NCBI RefSeq assembly: GCF_018614035.1 | Contig: NZ_JAGGPA010000020.1 | Location: 124,001 to 188,000 of the forward strand | Reading direction: 5' to 3' | Origin: Streptomyces sp. ISL-96 | Lineage (GTDB): Bacteria; Actinomycetota; Actinomycetes; Streptomycetales; Streptomycetaceae | DNA: 64,000 nt | Part shown: one piece after another, positions 1 through 8,252 of the stretch | How the letters are laid out: each line of letters starts with the position of its first letter | How positions within the stretch are numbered: the stretch's first letter is position 1 | Notes under the pieces: generated by a model | The model's input: only the letters and a program-made list of their open reading frames with translations | What the model was told of the DNA's origin: nothing | Databases searched by the model: none | Position numbers and translations under genes: made by a program

Positions 1-222
1 CCCGGCGGCACGGTTCTGGTGGTGGCGCACAACACGCTGCTGCGCATGGCGCTGTGCGCGATGCTCTCGATCCCGGTCGGCCGTTACCGCCTGGTGTTCC
101 CCCGGCTCGACAACGCGGCCGTGACCGAGATCGAGGTGACGGACGCCGGCACCGCCCTGCGCTCGCTCAACGTCCCCACCTGGGCACCTGTCCATGGCGG
201 TACGCGAAACTTGGCCTCATGA
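1..222 (+). CDS. Histidine phosphatase family protein, C-terminal part
   Basis: Only the last 73 codons are in the window; the gene starts upstream. The segment VVAHNTLLRMAL has the His of the second conserved block of the histidine phosphatase (phosphoglycerate-mutase-like) superfamily, where the first block (RHG) would lie outside. Members remove phosphate from small metabolites or proteins; the substrate cannot be told from this fragment. The stop codon overlaps the ATG of the DeoR gene (ATGA), so the two are probably translated from one mRNA and the phosphatase may belong to the sugar-use operon that follows. Confidence 0.8.
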   Translation, partial: PGGTVLVVAHNTLLRMALCAMLSIPVGRYRLVFPRLDNAAVTEIEVTDAGTALRSLNVPTWAPVHGGTRNLAS

Positions 223-992
223 CGACGACCGGCGCGGAAGCCCGCAGGCAGATGATCACCGAGCACGTGCTGCACCACGGCACGGCGAGTGGGGCGGAGC
301 TCGCGGAGCTCACCCGCGTGAGCCTGATGACGGTGCACCGCGACCTGGACGAGCTGGCCAGGCGCGGGGTGCTGCGCCGGTTCCGGGGCGGGGTCTCCGC
401 GCTGCCCTCGACGGTCTTCGAGTCGAATCTCGACTACCGGCTCGGCGTCAACACGGCCGAGAAGGAGGCCATCGCGAAGACCGCCGCCGACCTCGTCGAG
501 CCGGGGATGTCGGTGATGCTGGACGACTCCACGACCGCGCTCGCGCTGGCCAGGCTGCTGGTGGAGCACGCCCCGCTGACCGTGGTGACCAACGCCCGCC
601 GGGTCATCGACCTGTTCGCCGGCCACGAGGACATACGCCTCATTTCGCTCGGCGGGGAGTACTCGCACACCCACGACTCGTTCCTGGGCGTCCCCTGCCT
701 GGAGGCCATCGAGGCACTTTCTGTGGACATGGTGCTGGTCTCCACCTCGGCGATGGACGCCCGGATGACGTATCACCAGGAGCAGGACGTGGTGCTGGTC
801 AAGCGGGCGATGCTGGCCTCCGGCACACGCAAGGTGCTGCTCATGGACCGTACGAAGCTGGCCAGGACGGCGCTGCACCGGCTGGCGCCTGTCGAGGACT
901 TCGACCACCTGGTGGTGGACGACGGGGTGAGCGGCGAGCTGCTGACCGCGCTCAAGGAGCGCACGGACGTCCGAGTCGCGGCCGGCGGCTGA
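219..992 (+). CDS. DeoR/GlpR family transcriptional regulator
   Basis: 257 residues, the usual DeoR length. The N-terminus holds a helix-turn-helix (about residues 24-46, with LMTVHRDLDELARRGVLRR typical of the family). The rest is the DeoR sensor domain, which binds phosphorylated sugars, with the family's GGEY and SFLG segments near residues 145-160. The ATG overlaps the preceding stop, so translation is probably coupled. The next genes encode a polyol-type permease and an FGGY kinase, so it is likely the local repressor, induced by a phosphorylated intermediate (inference). An imperfect inverted repeat just after its stop is a possible operator. Confidence 0.88.
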   Translation: MTTTGAEARRQMITEHVLHHGTASGAELAELTRVSLMTVHRDLDELARRGVLRRFRGGVSALPSTVFESNLDYRLGVNTAEKEAIAKTAADLVEPGMSVMLDDSTTALALARLLVEHAPLTVVTNARRVIDLFAGHEDIRLISLGGEYSHTHDSFLGVPCLEAIEALSVDMVLVSTSAMDARMTYHQEQDVVLVKRAMLASGTRKVLLMDRTKLARTALHRLAPVEDFDHLVVDDGVSGELLTALKERTDVRVAAGG

Positions 993-995
993 CAA

Positions 996-1015
996 CAAGA
1001 TTTCTTAAACTCTTG
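996..1015. promoter_or_regulatory. Candidate operator upstream of the MFS permease gene
   Basis: CAAGA and TCTTG arms are separated by 10 bases inside an unusually AT-rich stretch between the regulator stop and the permease start. The position suits a DeoR operator or promoter. The arms are short, so this is a weak call. Confidence 0.3.
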
Positions 1016-1108
1016 CGTGTTAATTTCACAGAGGCCATGATGCATTCCCGGTCGCGGCTGTTACGTCCGCGGGCCCGGCCCATGGCACTCAATGTGGAGG
1101 CACGAGCA

Positions 1109-2449
1109 ATGAGCAGCACCGCCGCACCAGCCGCGCGTACGGGAGGCACGGGAGGAACGGTCTGGGATCGCATCGGGATCCCCAGGCCGCTCCTCTTCGG
1201 CTTCATCGGCGTCCTGATCTTCATGATCGGCGACGGCGTCGAGTCGGGCTTCATCGCCCCGTTCATCGAGGGCAACGGCGCCGGCAGCGAAGTCCGGGCG
1301 AGCTATGTGATCACGGCGTACGGCGTCACGGTCATGCTCGCCTCCTGGCTGTCGGGCGCCCTGTCAGAACTGTGGGGTCCTCGGCGGGTGATGCAGCTGG
1401 GCCTCGCCATCTGGATCGTCTTCGACATCCTCTTCCTCGCGCTCGGCGCGGCCCAGGACAACTACACGCTGATGCTGGTCTTCTACGGCCTGCGCGGCTT
1501 CGGCTACCCGCTCTTCGCCTTCTCCTTCCTGGTGTGGGTCACCGCGACCGCCCCGGTGGCCCGGCTCGGCGCGGCCGTCGGCTGGTTCTACTTCGCCTTC
1601 ACCGGCGGGCTGCCCACGCTCGGCTCGCTCACCGCGTCCGTCACCAACCCGCTCTTCGGAAAGTTCGGCACGCTCTGGGTCGCGCTGGCCCTGATCGCGA
1701 TCGGCGGCGCCTTCTGCCTCCTCGGCGTACGCGAACGGACCGGGTACTCCCGGCTCGCGCCACCCGGAGTCAAGCCGGTGCAGTCGCTGACCCGCAGCCT
1801 GTCCATCGCCTGGACCAACCCCAAGGTCGCCGTCGGCTGCGTGGTGCGCATCATCAACACCGCCCCGCAGTTCGGCCTCTGGGTGATCCTCCCCGCCTTC
1901 TTCACCGACGAGATGGGCTTCAGCGACGGCGACTGGCTGCGCCTTCTCTCGATCATGTTCGCCACGAACATCTTCTTCAACCTGCTCTTCGGGCTGGTCA
2001 GCGACCGGATCGGCTGGCGCACCACCATCGGCTGGTTCGGAGCGGTCGGCTGCGCGCTGAGCGTCCTGGCCCTGTACTTCGTACCGAAGCTGATGACCGA
2101 CAACTACTGGGTCGCGGTCGGCGTCGGCATGATTTACGGCGCCACGCTCGCCGGATTCGTACCGATCTCCGCGCTGATGCCGTCGCTGGCCCCCGAGAAC
2201 AAGGGCGGCGCGATGGCGCTGCTGAACCTCGGCGCGGGCGGCGCGGCCTTCGTGGGTCCCGCGATCGTCTCGCTCTTCCTCGGGCCGCTGGGCCGGGACG
2301 GCGTCGTACTGATCTTCGCCGGACTGTACGTCGTCGCCGCCGTGCTCACGCTTTTCCTGAAGCTGCCGCGGGCTTCGGAGGAAGCGATCGTGCAGGGGAA
2401 GTCCCTTCAGGAAGCCGCCGTACCGGTCGCCGCCCGCGCCACCACCTGA
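1109..2449 (+). CDS. MFS transporter, polyol permease type
   Basis: 446 residues with about 12 hydrophobic segments. After a short soluble N-terminus, IPRPLLFGFIGVLIF and MIGDGVESGFIAPF resemble the first helices of the RbtT/DalT/CsbX polyol permease branch of the major facilitator superfamily, which imports ribitol, arabitol or similar compounds with protons. The loop between helices 2 and 3 has the MFS-type GPRR segment. The start was chosen at the ATG eight bases after GGAGG; longer in-frame starts run back through the regulator. The kinase gene follows by 46 bases, so uptake and phosphorylation are probably co-expressed. The exact substrate is not readable from the sequence. Confidence 0.85.
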   Translation: MSSTAAPAARTGGTGGTVWDRIGIPRPLLFGFIGVLIFMIGDGVESGFIAPFIEGNGAGSEVRASYVITAYGVTVMLASWLSGALSELWGPRRVMQLGLAIWIVFDILFLALGAAQDNYTLMLVFYGLRGFGYPLFAFSFLVWVTATAPVARLGAAVGWFYFAFTGGLPTLGSLTASVTNPLFGKFGTLWVALALIAIGGAFCLLGVRERTGYSRLAPPGVKPVQSLTRSLSIAWTNPKVAVGCVVRIINTAPQFGLWVILPAFFTDEMGFSDGDWLRLLSIMFATNIFFNLLFGLVSDRIGWRTTIGWFGAVGCALSVLALYFVPKLMTDNYWVAVGVGMIYGATLAGFVPISALMPSLAPENKGGAMALLNLGAGGAAFVGPAIVSLFLGPLGRDGVVLIFAGLYVVAAVLTLFLKLPRASEEAIVQGKSLQEAAVPVAARATT

Positions 2450-2495
2450 TCCGTACGCCTTTTTACGCACGTACACGAAAGGACCCGTCCCGCCC

Positions 2496-3965
2496 ATGAG
2501 CAGCACCGCCGACGCACCCCGCTCCCCCGTCCCCGTCGTGGCCGGTATCGATGTGGCCACCGCCGCGGTGAGAGTGGTGTGCGCCGACGCCCGCGGACGG
2601 GTCCTCTCCGAGGGGCGGGCGCCGCTCCCTCAGCCGGTACGCGGCGCGGGCGGCCACAGCGAGCAGGACGCCCGGACCTGGTGGCCCGCCACCGCCGCCG
2701 CCCTGCGTCAGGCCACGGCCGCCCTGTCCGGCGGCGGCCGGGAGGTGGTGGCGGTCGCCGTCTGTGCCACCTCCGGGACCCTGGTGCTCGCCAGCCCGGA
2801 CGGGGAGCCCGTGGGTCCGGCCCTGATGTACGACGACCGGCGGGCCGCCGACATCAACGCCAAGGCACAGGAGCTGGGCGCGCGACGGTGGCGGGCGCTG
2901 GGCCTGACGGTCGGTCCGACGGCCGCACTCGGGAAGCTCGTCTGGTACGCGAACCGGGCCCGCCCCGGTCAACTCGTCCTGCACACACCTGACTTGCTCG
3001 GCCGCGAACTCACCGGTCACCCGGTCCCCACGGACTGGAGCCACGCCCTGAAGACCGGCTACGACCCGCGCGCGGGTGAGTGGGCCACCGATGTCTTTGA
3101 CGCCTTCGGTGTTCCCGCGGGCTTCCTCCCCTCCGTACAGGCTCCCGGCACGCAGGCCGGTACGGTCTCGGCCCGGGCGGCGGCCGAGACCGGCCTGCCC
3201 GTCGGCTGCCCGGTCCGCCTCGGCATGACGGACGGCTGCGCGGGCCAGATCGCCACGGGCGCCGTGGAGCCGGGACAGTTCGTCGGCGTACTGGGGACGA
3301 CGTACGTCCTCAAGGGCGTCTCTCGCGCCTTGGTCACCGACCCGGCCGGCGCCCTCTACAGCCACCGTCACCCCGACGGCTGGTGGCTGCCCGGCGGCGC
3401 CTCGAACACCGGCGGCGAGGCGCTGGCCTCGGTCGATCCGGGCGACCTGCCCCGACTGGACGCGGCGGCCGACGCCCGCGGTCCGGCCTCCTGCCTGAAC
3501 TACCCGCTGCGCCGCGAGGGCGAACGGTTCCCGTTCGTCTCCGGCGACGCGCGCGGCTTCTGTGCCGGTACGCCGCAGGACGAGGCCGACCGGCACCGGG
3601 CAGCGCTGGAGGGCGTCGCCTTCCTGGAACGGCTCGCCCTGGAGCGCGTCAAGGCGCTGGGCATCGAGGTTTGGGGACCCCTGCACGCGGCGGGCGGCGG
3701 CAGCCGCAGCGACCTGTGGACCCGTATCCGCGCCACGGTCCTGGGCAGGCCGCTGCGCGTCGCCGACCGGGCGGAGACCGCGTTCGGCGCCGCCCTGCTC
3801 GCCGCCGCCGGCACCCTGCACCCCGACCTCTCGGCGAGCGCGGCGGCGATGACGGCGGCGGGGCGCCCGGTCGAGCCGGTGGAGCGGGAGCGGGCGGCGC
3901 TGGACGAGTCGTACGGGCGATTCGTCGCGGAACTGCGAGCGCGGGGCTGGCTGGACGCGGGCTGA
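2496..3965 (+). CDS. FGGY-family carbohydrate kinase
   Basis: 489 residues, a full-length FGGY kinase. The first ATPase-fold domain begins with the phosphate loop GIDVATAAVRVV near residue 16; GTTYVLKG lies near the start of the second domain, and the adenosine-binding signature AAGGGSRSDLW near residue 400. The family phosphorylates pentuloses, polyols or glycerol with ATP. Next to a polyol-type permease and a DeoR regulator, a pentulose or pentitol substrate is most likely (inference), though no pentitol dehydrogenase gene is in this operon. Confidence 0.85.
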   Translation: MSSTADAPRSPVPVVAGIDVATAAVRVVCADARGRVLSEGRAPLPQPVRGAGGHSEQDARTWWPATAAALRQATAALSGGGREVVAVAVCATSGTLVLASPDGEPVGPALMYDDRRAADINAKAQELGARRWRALGLTVGPTAALGKLVWYANRARPGQLVLHTPDLLGRELTGHPVPTDWSHALKTGYDPRAGEWATDVFDAFGVPAGFLPSVQAPGTQAGTVSARAAAETGLPVGCPVRLGMTDGCAGQIATGAVEPGQFVGVLGTTYVLKGVSRALVTDPAGALYSHRHPDGWWLPGGASNTGGEALASVDPGDLPRLDAAADARGPASCLNYPLRREGERFPFVSGDARGFCAGTPQDEADRHRAALEGVAFLERLALERVKALGIEVWGPLHAAGGGSRSDLWTRIRATVLGRPLRVADRAETAFGAALLAAAGTLHPDLSASAAAMTAAGRPVEPVERERAALDESYGRFVAELRARGWLDAG

Positions 3966-4042
3966 CCGCGCTCGCAGATGCGGACCGCATGGGGTGCGGG
4001 GACCCTGTAGGGGTGGGGGGCAACCAGCGAGGAGGCTGACCC

Positions 4043-4243
4043 ATGTCCATGATGGACAAGCTCAAGCAGATGATGAAGGGCCACGAGTCCCAGGCCGGAA
4101 AGGGCATCGACAAGGCGGGCGACGCCGTCGACGACCGGACCCAGGGCAAGTACAGGAGTCAGGTCGACACCGGCCAGGACAAGCTGAGAGACGAGTTCGG
4201 CAGGGAGCAGGGCCCGGGCCAGGAGCGGCCGCCCCAGCCCTGA
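4043..4243 (+). CDS. MT0933-like (Rv0909-type) small antitoxin-family protein
   Basis: 66 residues, strongly charged, with the pattern MDKLKQMMKGH then KGIDKAGDAVDDRTQGKY that marks the MT0933-like antitoxin family of actinobacteria. GAGGAGG precedes the ATG. In mycobacteria the relative is paired with an SRPBCC-fold toxin; no such partner is adjacent here, so antitoxin activity is doubtful. The Lys/Asp/Gln-rich helix also resembles CsbD-type stress proteins. A perfect hairpin follows, so it is probably a one-gene transcript. Confidence 0.7.
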   Translation: MSMMDKLKQMMKGHESQAGKGIDKAGDAVDDRTQGKYRSQVDTGQDKLRDEFGREQGPGQERPPQP

Positions 4244-4258
4244 CTGAACGTCGTCCTG

Positions 4259-4290
4259 GTGAGGGCGGGACGACTGCGTCCCGCCCTCAC
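4259..4290 (+). terminator. Perfect 14-bp stem terminator
   Basis: GTGAGGGCGGGACG and its exact complement enclose the loop ACTG, 16 bases after the MT0933-like gene and before the convergent DUF2165 gene. There is no T-run, as is usual for GC-rich actinobacterial terminators. Confidence 0.8.
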
Positions 4291-4323
4291 GCGCCCGCGA
4301 AGCACCACGCGGAGCCGCCTGCC

Positions 4324-4860
4324 TCAATCGCCGGGGCGCCGCGGGTCGGCGCCGGCCGGCAGATGGACGACCACCAGAGTCAGGCCTGCGACGAGGAAAT
4401 TCCTGGTGGCAGCGTCCAGGCCGTTCCAGGCGTCGGACTGCCACATGGCGAACCACTCGCCTCCGACGGCGATGAAGCCCGCGCCGAAGAGCAGTAGCAC
4501 CATGAGCAGCCCAAGGGTTGCTACGCGCCGCGCCCGGCCGAACTCACCACTGCGCAGGGCGAGCGCCCACTGGACGGTCGCAGCGATGAGTACGAGCGCC
4601 GCCACGGTTTCCCAACCGATGATGGCGATGTACGCGATGTTCTGCACCATGGGCGAATCGATGGACCGCCACATGAGGTCCTCGTCCTTGAAGGTGGTGT
4701 CCATCGCCAGGACGTGCCGTACGAATTCCTGGTTTGTGCCGAAGTCGGTGATGTTGCCGAAGGCGACCAGTGCCATGTAGAGCGCGACCGTGGCGACGAG
4801 CACGGTGGCGGCGGCGCCAAGAGGCCGCGTAACGCGTAAGCGTGTGTTTCTGACTGTCAT
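4324..4860 (-). CDS. DUF2165 family small integral membrane protein
   Basis: 178 residues with four hydrophobic segments and a long loop between the first and second. The segment GNITDFGTNQEFVRHVLAMD followed by TFKDEDLMWRSI is characteristic of DUF2165, a predicted membrane protein of unknown function. The ATG beginning MTVRNTRLRV was chosen because it puts a short basic segment before the first helix; in-frame sequence further upstream is low-complexity. It points away from the DUF998 gene, and the 274-bp region between them must hold both promoters. Confidence 0.8.
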   Translation of the reverse strand: MTVRNTRLRVTRPLGAAATVLVATVALYMALVAFGNITDFGTNQEFVRHVLAMDTTFKDEDLMWRSIDSPMVQNIAYIAIIGWETVAALVLIAATVQWALALRSGEFGRARRVATLGLLMVLLLFGAGFIAVGGEWFAMWQSDAWNGLDAATRNFLVAGLTLVVVHLPAGADPRRPGD

Positions 4861-5134
4861 GTGTACCTCGCTGTCAGGTAGTTGGGACCGTAGCCCCGTC
4901 AATTGTGACCTGCCCACGTCATGCTTTGCGGGCCGGTCGGGTGGCGACGCGGCAGGCGGATCCCCCCTCCACACGGGTGAGACAAGGCACCCGGTGCTGG
5001 ACTGGGCGCGCGCGGACCGCTAAACCAGCGGCGATGACCATGCCTCTTCCGCGTGGTGGCACCGCGGCCACGTTCACTGATCCGAGCGCCCCGCCGGCGC
5101 GTGTCGCCAAGACCGCCCGGTTCGGAGCGTCACC
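4861..5134. other. Intergenic region between divergent membrane-protein genes
   Basis: 274 bases. It contains a poor match (11 of 14) to a DosR-type box at 4884-4897, just upstream of the DUF2165 start, and no convincing promoter. No gene was recognised. Confidence 0.4.
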
Positions 5135-5878
5135 ATGCAACTGACCCGCAACGCGCCGCTCGGAGTGTCCGGACACCCTGCGCGGCTCTACCGGCCGGCC
5201 GGCGGACGCCAGAGACTGGCGGCCGTCATGCTGACCGGGGCGGCGCTGCTGTACAACGGCTGGCTTCTGGAGCTGTTGCTGCCGACCGGACTCGATTACC
5301 GGCACTCCTACGTGAGCGAGCTCTTCGCAGCCGACCAGCCCTTCAGGGTGCTGTTCGGCCGGATGGAGATCGCATGCGCCGTACTCGTCATGGCCGGCGC
5401 GCTCCTGGCGCGCGATCCGGGGCGCGGCCCGGCGGCTCGTACGGGCTGGTGGGCGCTGTTCGGATTCGGGGCGTCGTCCCTGGCCGACGTCCTGCTGCCC
5501 ATGGGATGCGCACCCTCCCTGGAACCGACGTGCCAAGCCGTGCATCCCTGGCACACGGTCACGAGCGGGCTGGTCCACTTCTCCCTCTTCGCCTGCATGG
5601 TGCTGTTCTGCCTGGCAGCCGCATCCGAACCGGCCCGTGCACCGGTGATCCGCCGCTGGGGCCCACGACTGCTTGCCGGCGCGCTGGTGTCCGCCGTGAT
5701 CACCATCGGCCCGCTGATCGGCCACCCCGGCTGGCACGGTGTCCCGCAGCGGGCTCATCTGCTCCTGGTAGGACTGTGGTTCACCCTCCTCGCCCGTGAA
5801 CTCCTCGCATCCGTCGGGCGTCGGCCATGGCAGCGGGACGCGGCGGCCGGCTTGGTGCCGGCGGCCAGGCTGCGATAG
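5135..5878 (+). CDS. DUF998 family integral membrane protein
   Basis: 247 residues with about six membrane segments. The pattern YRHSYVSELFA, a later ADVLLPMGCAP and HTVTSGLVHF are typical of DUF998, where the SELSA-like motif follows helix 1 and His residues sit at membrane edges. Function is unknown; the family is related in topology to other multi-pass proteins of actinobacteria. GGAG lies eight bases before the ATG. A DMT-type permease gene follows after 36 bases on the same strand, probably in the same transcript. Confidence 0.8.
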   Translation: MQLTRNAPLGVSGHPARLYRPAGGRQRLAAVMLTGAALLYNGWLLELLLPTGLDYRHSYVSELFAADQPFRVLFGRMEIACAVLVMAGALLARDPGRGPAARTGWWALFGFGASSLADVLLPMGCAPSLEPTCQAVHPWHTVTSGLVHFSLFACMVLFCLAAASEPARAPVIRRWGPRLLAGALVSAVITIGPLIGHPGWHGVPQRAHLLLVGLWFTLLARELLASVGRRPWQRDAAAGLVPAARLR

Positions 5879-5914
5879 CACCCGGAGAACGGGAGGAAGC
5901 GGAGGAACCGCCGC

Positions 5915-6784
5915 GTGGCATCCGTACTCTCCGTGCTGTTCGCCGTGCTCGCAGCACTGGGGAACGCGACCGGCACGGTGCTGCAGAGGATCGCCGCGCG
6001 ACGCGTGCCCCCGGGCGATGCCTTCAGTTTCCGGCTTATTCCGCACTTGGTTCACAGCGCGGCGTGGCTCGGCGGGATCGCCGTCATTGTCGTCGCCGCC
6101 GCGTGCCAGGCGCTGGCCCTGACCCTGGGCTCGATGTCGCTCGTCCAGCCCATCCTGGTGAGCGAACTTCCCTTCACCCTGCTGATCGCCTCCATGATCT
6201 CCCGGCGACGGCTGCCCGCGGCCGGCTGGACGGCGGCAGCGATGATCGCCGTCGGCCTCGGTCTGGCGCTGGCCGCGGCATCTCCGTACGAACGCCACGG
6301 CGTTGTCGCGCCGGGCGTGTGGGTACTGACGCTGCTGACGACGGGCGGCGCCATGACGCTCTGTGTGCTGGCCGCCCTGCCACGGCCGCGCGGGATGGCA
6401 CGTGCGGCTCTGTTCAGCTCGGCTTCCGCGATCGGCTACGCCCTGACGGCCACTTTGATGAAGTTCTCCACCACCACATTCGACCAGCACGGCGCCGGGG
6501 CCTTCTTGGCCTGCTGGCAGACCTACGGCTTCGTGGCGGCTGGGGCGTGCTCCCTCTTCCTCCTGGCCAACGCCATGGAATCCGGGCCCCTGGTGGCCTC
6601 CCAGCCCGCCCTCACGCTGGGGGAAGCCCTGGTCAGCGTGGCGCTCGGAATGCTGGTGTACGGAGATCAGGTACGCACCGGGTGGTGGCTGGTCCCGGAG
6701 GGCATCGGCGCCGTGATGGTCACCTGGGGAGTGCTGCTCCTGCCCAGGGTCAAAACGGAGGACCAGGACACATCCGCGACCTGA
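5915..6784 (+). CDS. DMT-superfamily permease, EamA-like
   Basis: 289 residues with nine or ten membrane segments in two halves, as in the drug/metabolite transporter superfamily. The N-terminal ALGNATGTVLQRIAARR and the paired SLVQPILVSELPF and GPLVASQPALTLGEALVS segments are characteristic of the actinobacterial DMT subgroup. Substrate unknown. The GTG was chosen because GGAGG sits nine bases upstream. Its stop lies inside a 15-bp tandem repeat. Confidence 0.82.
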   Translation: MASVLSVLFAVLAALGNATGTVLQRIAARRVPPGDAFSFRLIPHLVHSAAWLGGIAVIVVAAACQALALTLGSMSLVQPILVSELPFTLLIASMISRRRLPAAGWTAAAMIAVGLGLALAAASPYERHGVVAPGVWVLTLLTTGGAMTLCVLAALPRPRGMARAALFSSASAIGYALTATLMKFSTTTFDQHGAGAFLACWQTYGFVAAGACSLFLLANAMESGPLVASQPALTLGEALVSVALGMLVYGDQVRTGWWLVPEGIGAVMVTWGVLLLPRVKTEDQDTSAT

Positions 6785-6825
6785 GCGTCAAGAACCTGAG
6801 CGTCAAGAACCTGAGCGTCAAAAAC
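6781..6825. repeat. Three tandem copies of a 15-bp unit across a stop codon
   Basis: CTGAGCGTCAAGAAC occurs twice exactly and a third time with one change, beginning at the stop of the DMT permease gene. The unit is a multiple of three and would read DLSVKN-like repeats in another frame, but no gene is visible there. Confidence 0.9.
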
Positions 6826-6868
6826 CCTCTTCTGCCATGCCCGGATGGCGCAATAGACGTAAATGCCC

Positions 6869-6884
6869 CTTTGATAGACCAAAG
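6869..6884. promoter_or_regulatory. Small inverted repeat upstream of the alanine-rich gene
   Basis: CTTTG and CAAAG flank the six bases ATAGAC about 70 bases before the next start. It may be an operator; short arms make this weak. Confidence 0.25.
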
Positions 6885-6955
6885 CGTGCGTCCAGGTGGC
6901 GCACGACAACCGAAACGGTGTGTGCCACCGGCAGTACGGCGAACGGAGCCGCGCC

Positions 6956-8146
6956 ATGACAACCGACCCGACAATGCCCCCTACGCCCAACAACGACGAC
7001 CGCTCAAGGCCCCCCGACGACGCGGCCCCCGCGTACGTGGTCGACGCCTACGCGGCCGCCGCGAACGAGGCCACGGCGAACGAGGCCAACGCGAGAGTGG
7101 CCGCCGCGAACGAAGCCGCCGCGCAGGTGGCTGCCGCGCGCGAGGCTGCCACGAAGGTGGCCGCCGCGAAGGTGGCCGCCGCGAACGAGGCCGCCGCGGA
7201 TGCCGGTCCGCGAGAAGACCCGGACCGGGACTCGAGCGAGGAGCCCATACGCATGCTGCTGTGGACGGCAGCCACTTGCCGGCCGCTGGAGGAAGTCGCC
7301 GCGCTGGTGAGCCTGCTCAAGCGGACCGGGGAAGTGCCCAGCCCCGGTGACGAGGCGCTGCGCGCGGCAGCCGTGGCCCGCCCACTGGACGAGGTCCGGC
7401 AGCTGGTCGCCATGCTCACCGAGCACCCGCACGAGGTCGACGAAGCCGACACGACGCTGCGCGCCGCGGCCCTGGGCAGGCCGATCGAGGACGTGGCACA
7501 GCTGGTGAACATCCTCGGCCACGAGGAGAGCGACCACCGCTCCCCGGCAAGCGATGCGGCCCCCGCCCGCAAGAAACGGGCAACGCTCGACGGTGACAGG
7601 ACACCGGGCGACCGCACCGCCGACAAGAAGGCCGCCGCAGCCGACGAGCGGACGAGCGGCCGTCCCGCGTTGCCCACCATGGGCCCCCGTGGCGTCGTCC
7701 CGTCCGTCGGCGGCACGCTCGCCGCCGCACCGGGCGCCGACACCGCCTCGCCGGCCCTTCGTTCCGTACTCCGGTGGCCCGCGGCCGTCCTTCTCTTCAC
7801 CTGCGGCGTCATCCACCTGCCGACGGACCTCGCGCATCTGCGCTCCGGTGGCTACGCGGACGCGCTGGCCATCGCCGTCACCATCCTCTGCCTGGTGCTC
7901 GGCGTGTGGCTGGCCGTACGCGACACCATGCGCATCTGGGCCGCGAGCGCGGCGACCGCCATCGGCATCGTCGCCCTGCACGCGGTGGCGAGCGTCGGCA
8001 CGGTGAACCTGCTGGAGAGCAGTCCGGGTGAGTCCTTCGCGTGGGCGGAGGCCGCAGCGGTGTCCTGTGCCGCGGTCGGCGCTGTCCTGGCCGGTTCGGC
8101 TCTCCTGCGCCGCCAGAAGGAACCCGAGGCGACCAACGGAGCCTGA
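6956..8146 (+). CDS. Alanine-rich repeat protein with C-terminal membrane domain
   Basis: 396 residues, not recognised as a named family. Residues about 30-85 are low-complexity Ala/Asn/Glu sequence built on VAAANEAAA-like repeats that should form a long helix. Three degenerate copies of a leucine-rich unit follow (RPLEEVAALVSLL, RPLDEVRQLVAML, RPIEDVAQLVNIL), about 35 residues apart. A charged linker then leads to about four membrane segments at the C-terminus. The likely topology is a cytoplasmic repeat region tethered to the membrane. The ATG at MTTDPTMPP was preferred over an earlier one because of better spacing from GGAG. A perfect terminator follows. Confidence 0.7.
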   Translation: MTTDPTMPPTPNNDDRSRPPDDAAPAYVVDAYAAAANEATANEANARVAAANEAAAQVAAAREAATKVAAAKVAAANEAAADAGPREDPDRDSSEEPIRMLLWTAATCRPLEEVAALVSLLKRTGEVPSPGDEALRAAAVARPLDEVRQLVAMLTEHPHEVDEADTTLRAAALGRPIEDVAQLVNILGHEESDHRSPASDAAPARKKRATLDGDRTPGDRTADKKAAAADERTSGRPALPTMGPRGVVPSVGGTLAAAPGADTASPALRSVLRWPAAVLLFTCGVIHLPTDLAHLRSGGYADALAIAVTILCLVLGVWLAVRDTMRIWAASAATAIGIVALHAVASVGTVNLLESSPGESFAWAEAAAVSCAAVGAVLAGSALLRRQKEPEATNGA

Positions 8147-8164
8147 CAGGCGACCACAGACACC

Positions 8165-8192
8165 GAGGGCGGCCCGTATCCGGGCCGCCCTC
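8165..8192 (+). terminator. Perfect 12-bp stem terminator
   Basis: GAGGGCGGCCCG and its exact complement enclose the loop TATC just after the alanine-rich gene and before phoD. Confidence 0.8.
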
Positions 8193-8252
8193 ACCGGTAC
8201 CACTCGAATGCGGCGATCAAGGTAAGCACAAAACGGGCATACCACGCGGCAT

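Noticed and set aside
1364..2560. Long minus-strand open frame opposite the MFS permease
   Set aside because: It is Arg/Gly/Glu-rich with no recognisable domain and arises from the codon bias of the true gene on the other strand.
4884..4897. Possible second DosR/OsdR box upstream of the DUF2165 gene
   Set aside because: GGGACCGTAGCCCC matches only 11 of 14 core bases and is not symmetric, so it is not supported.
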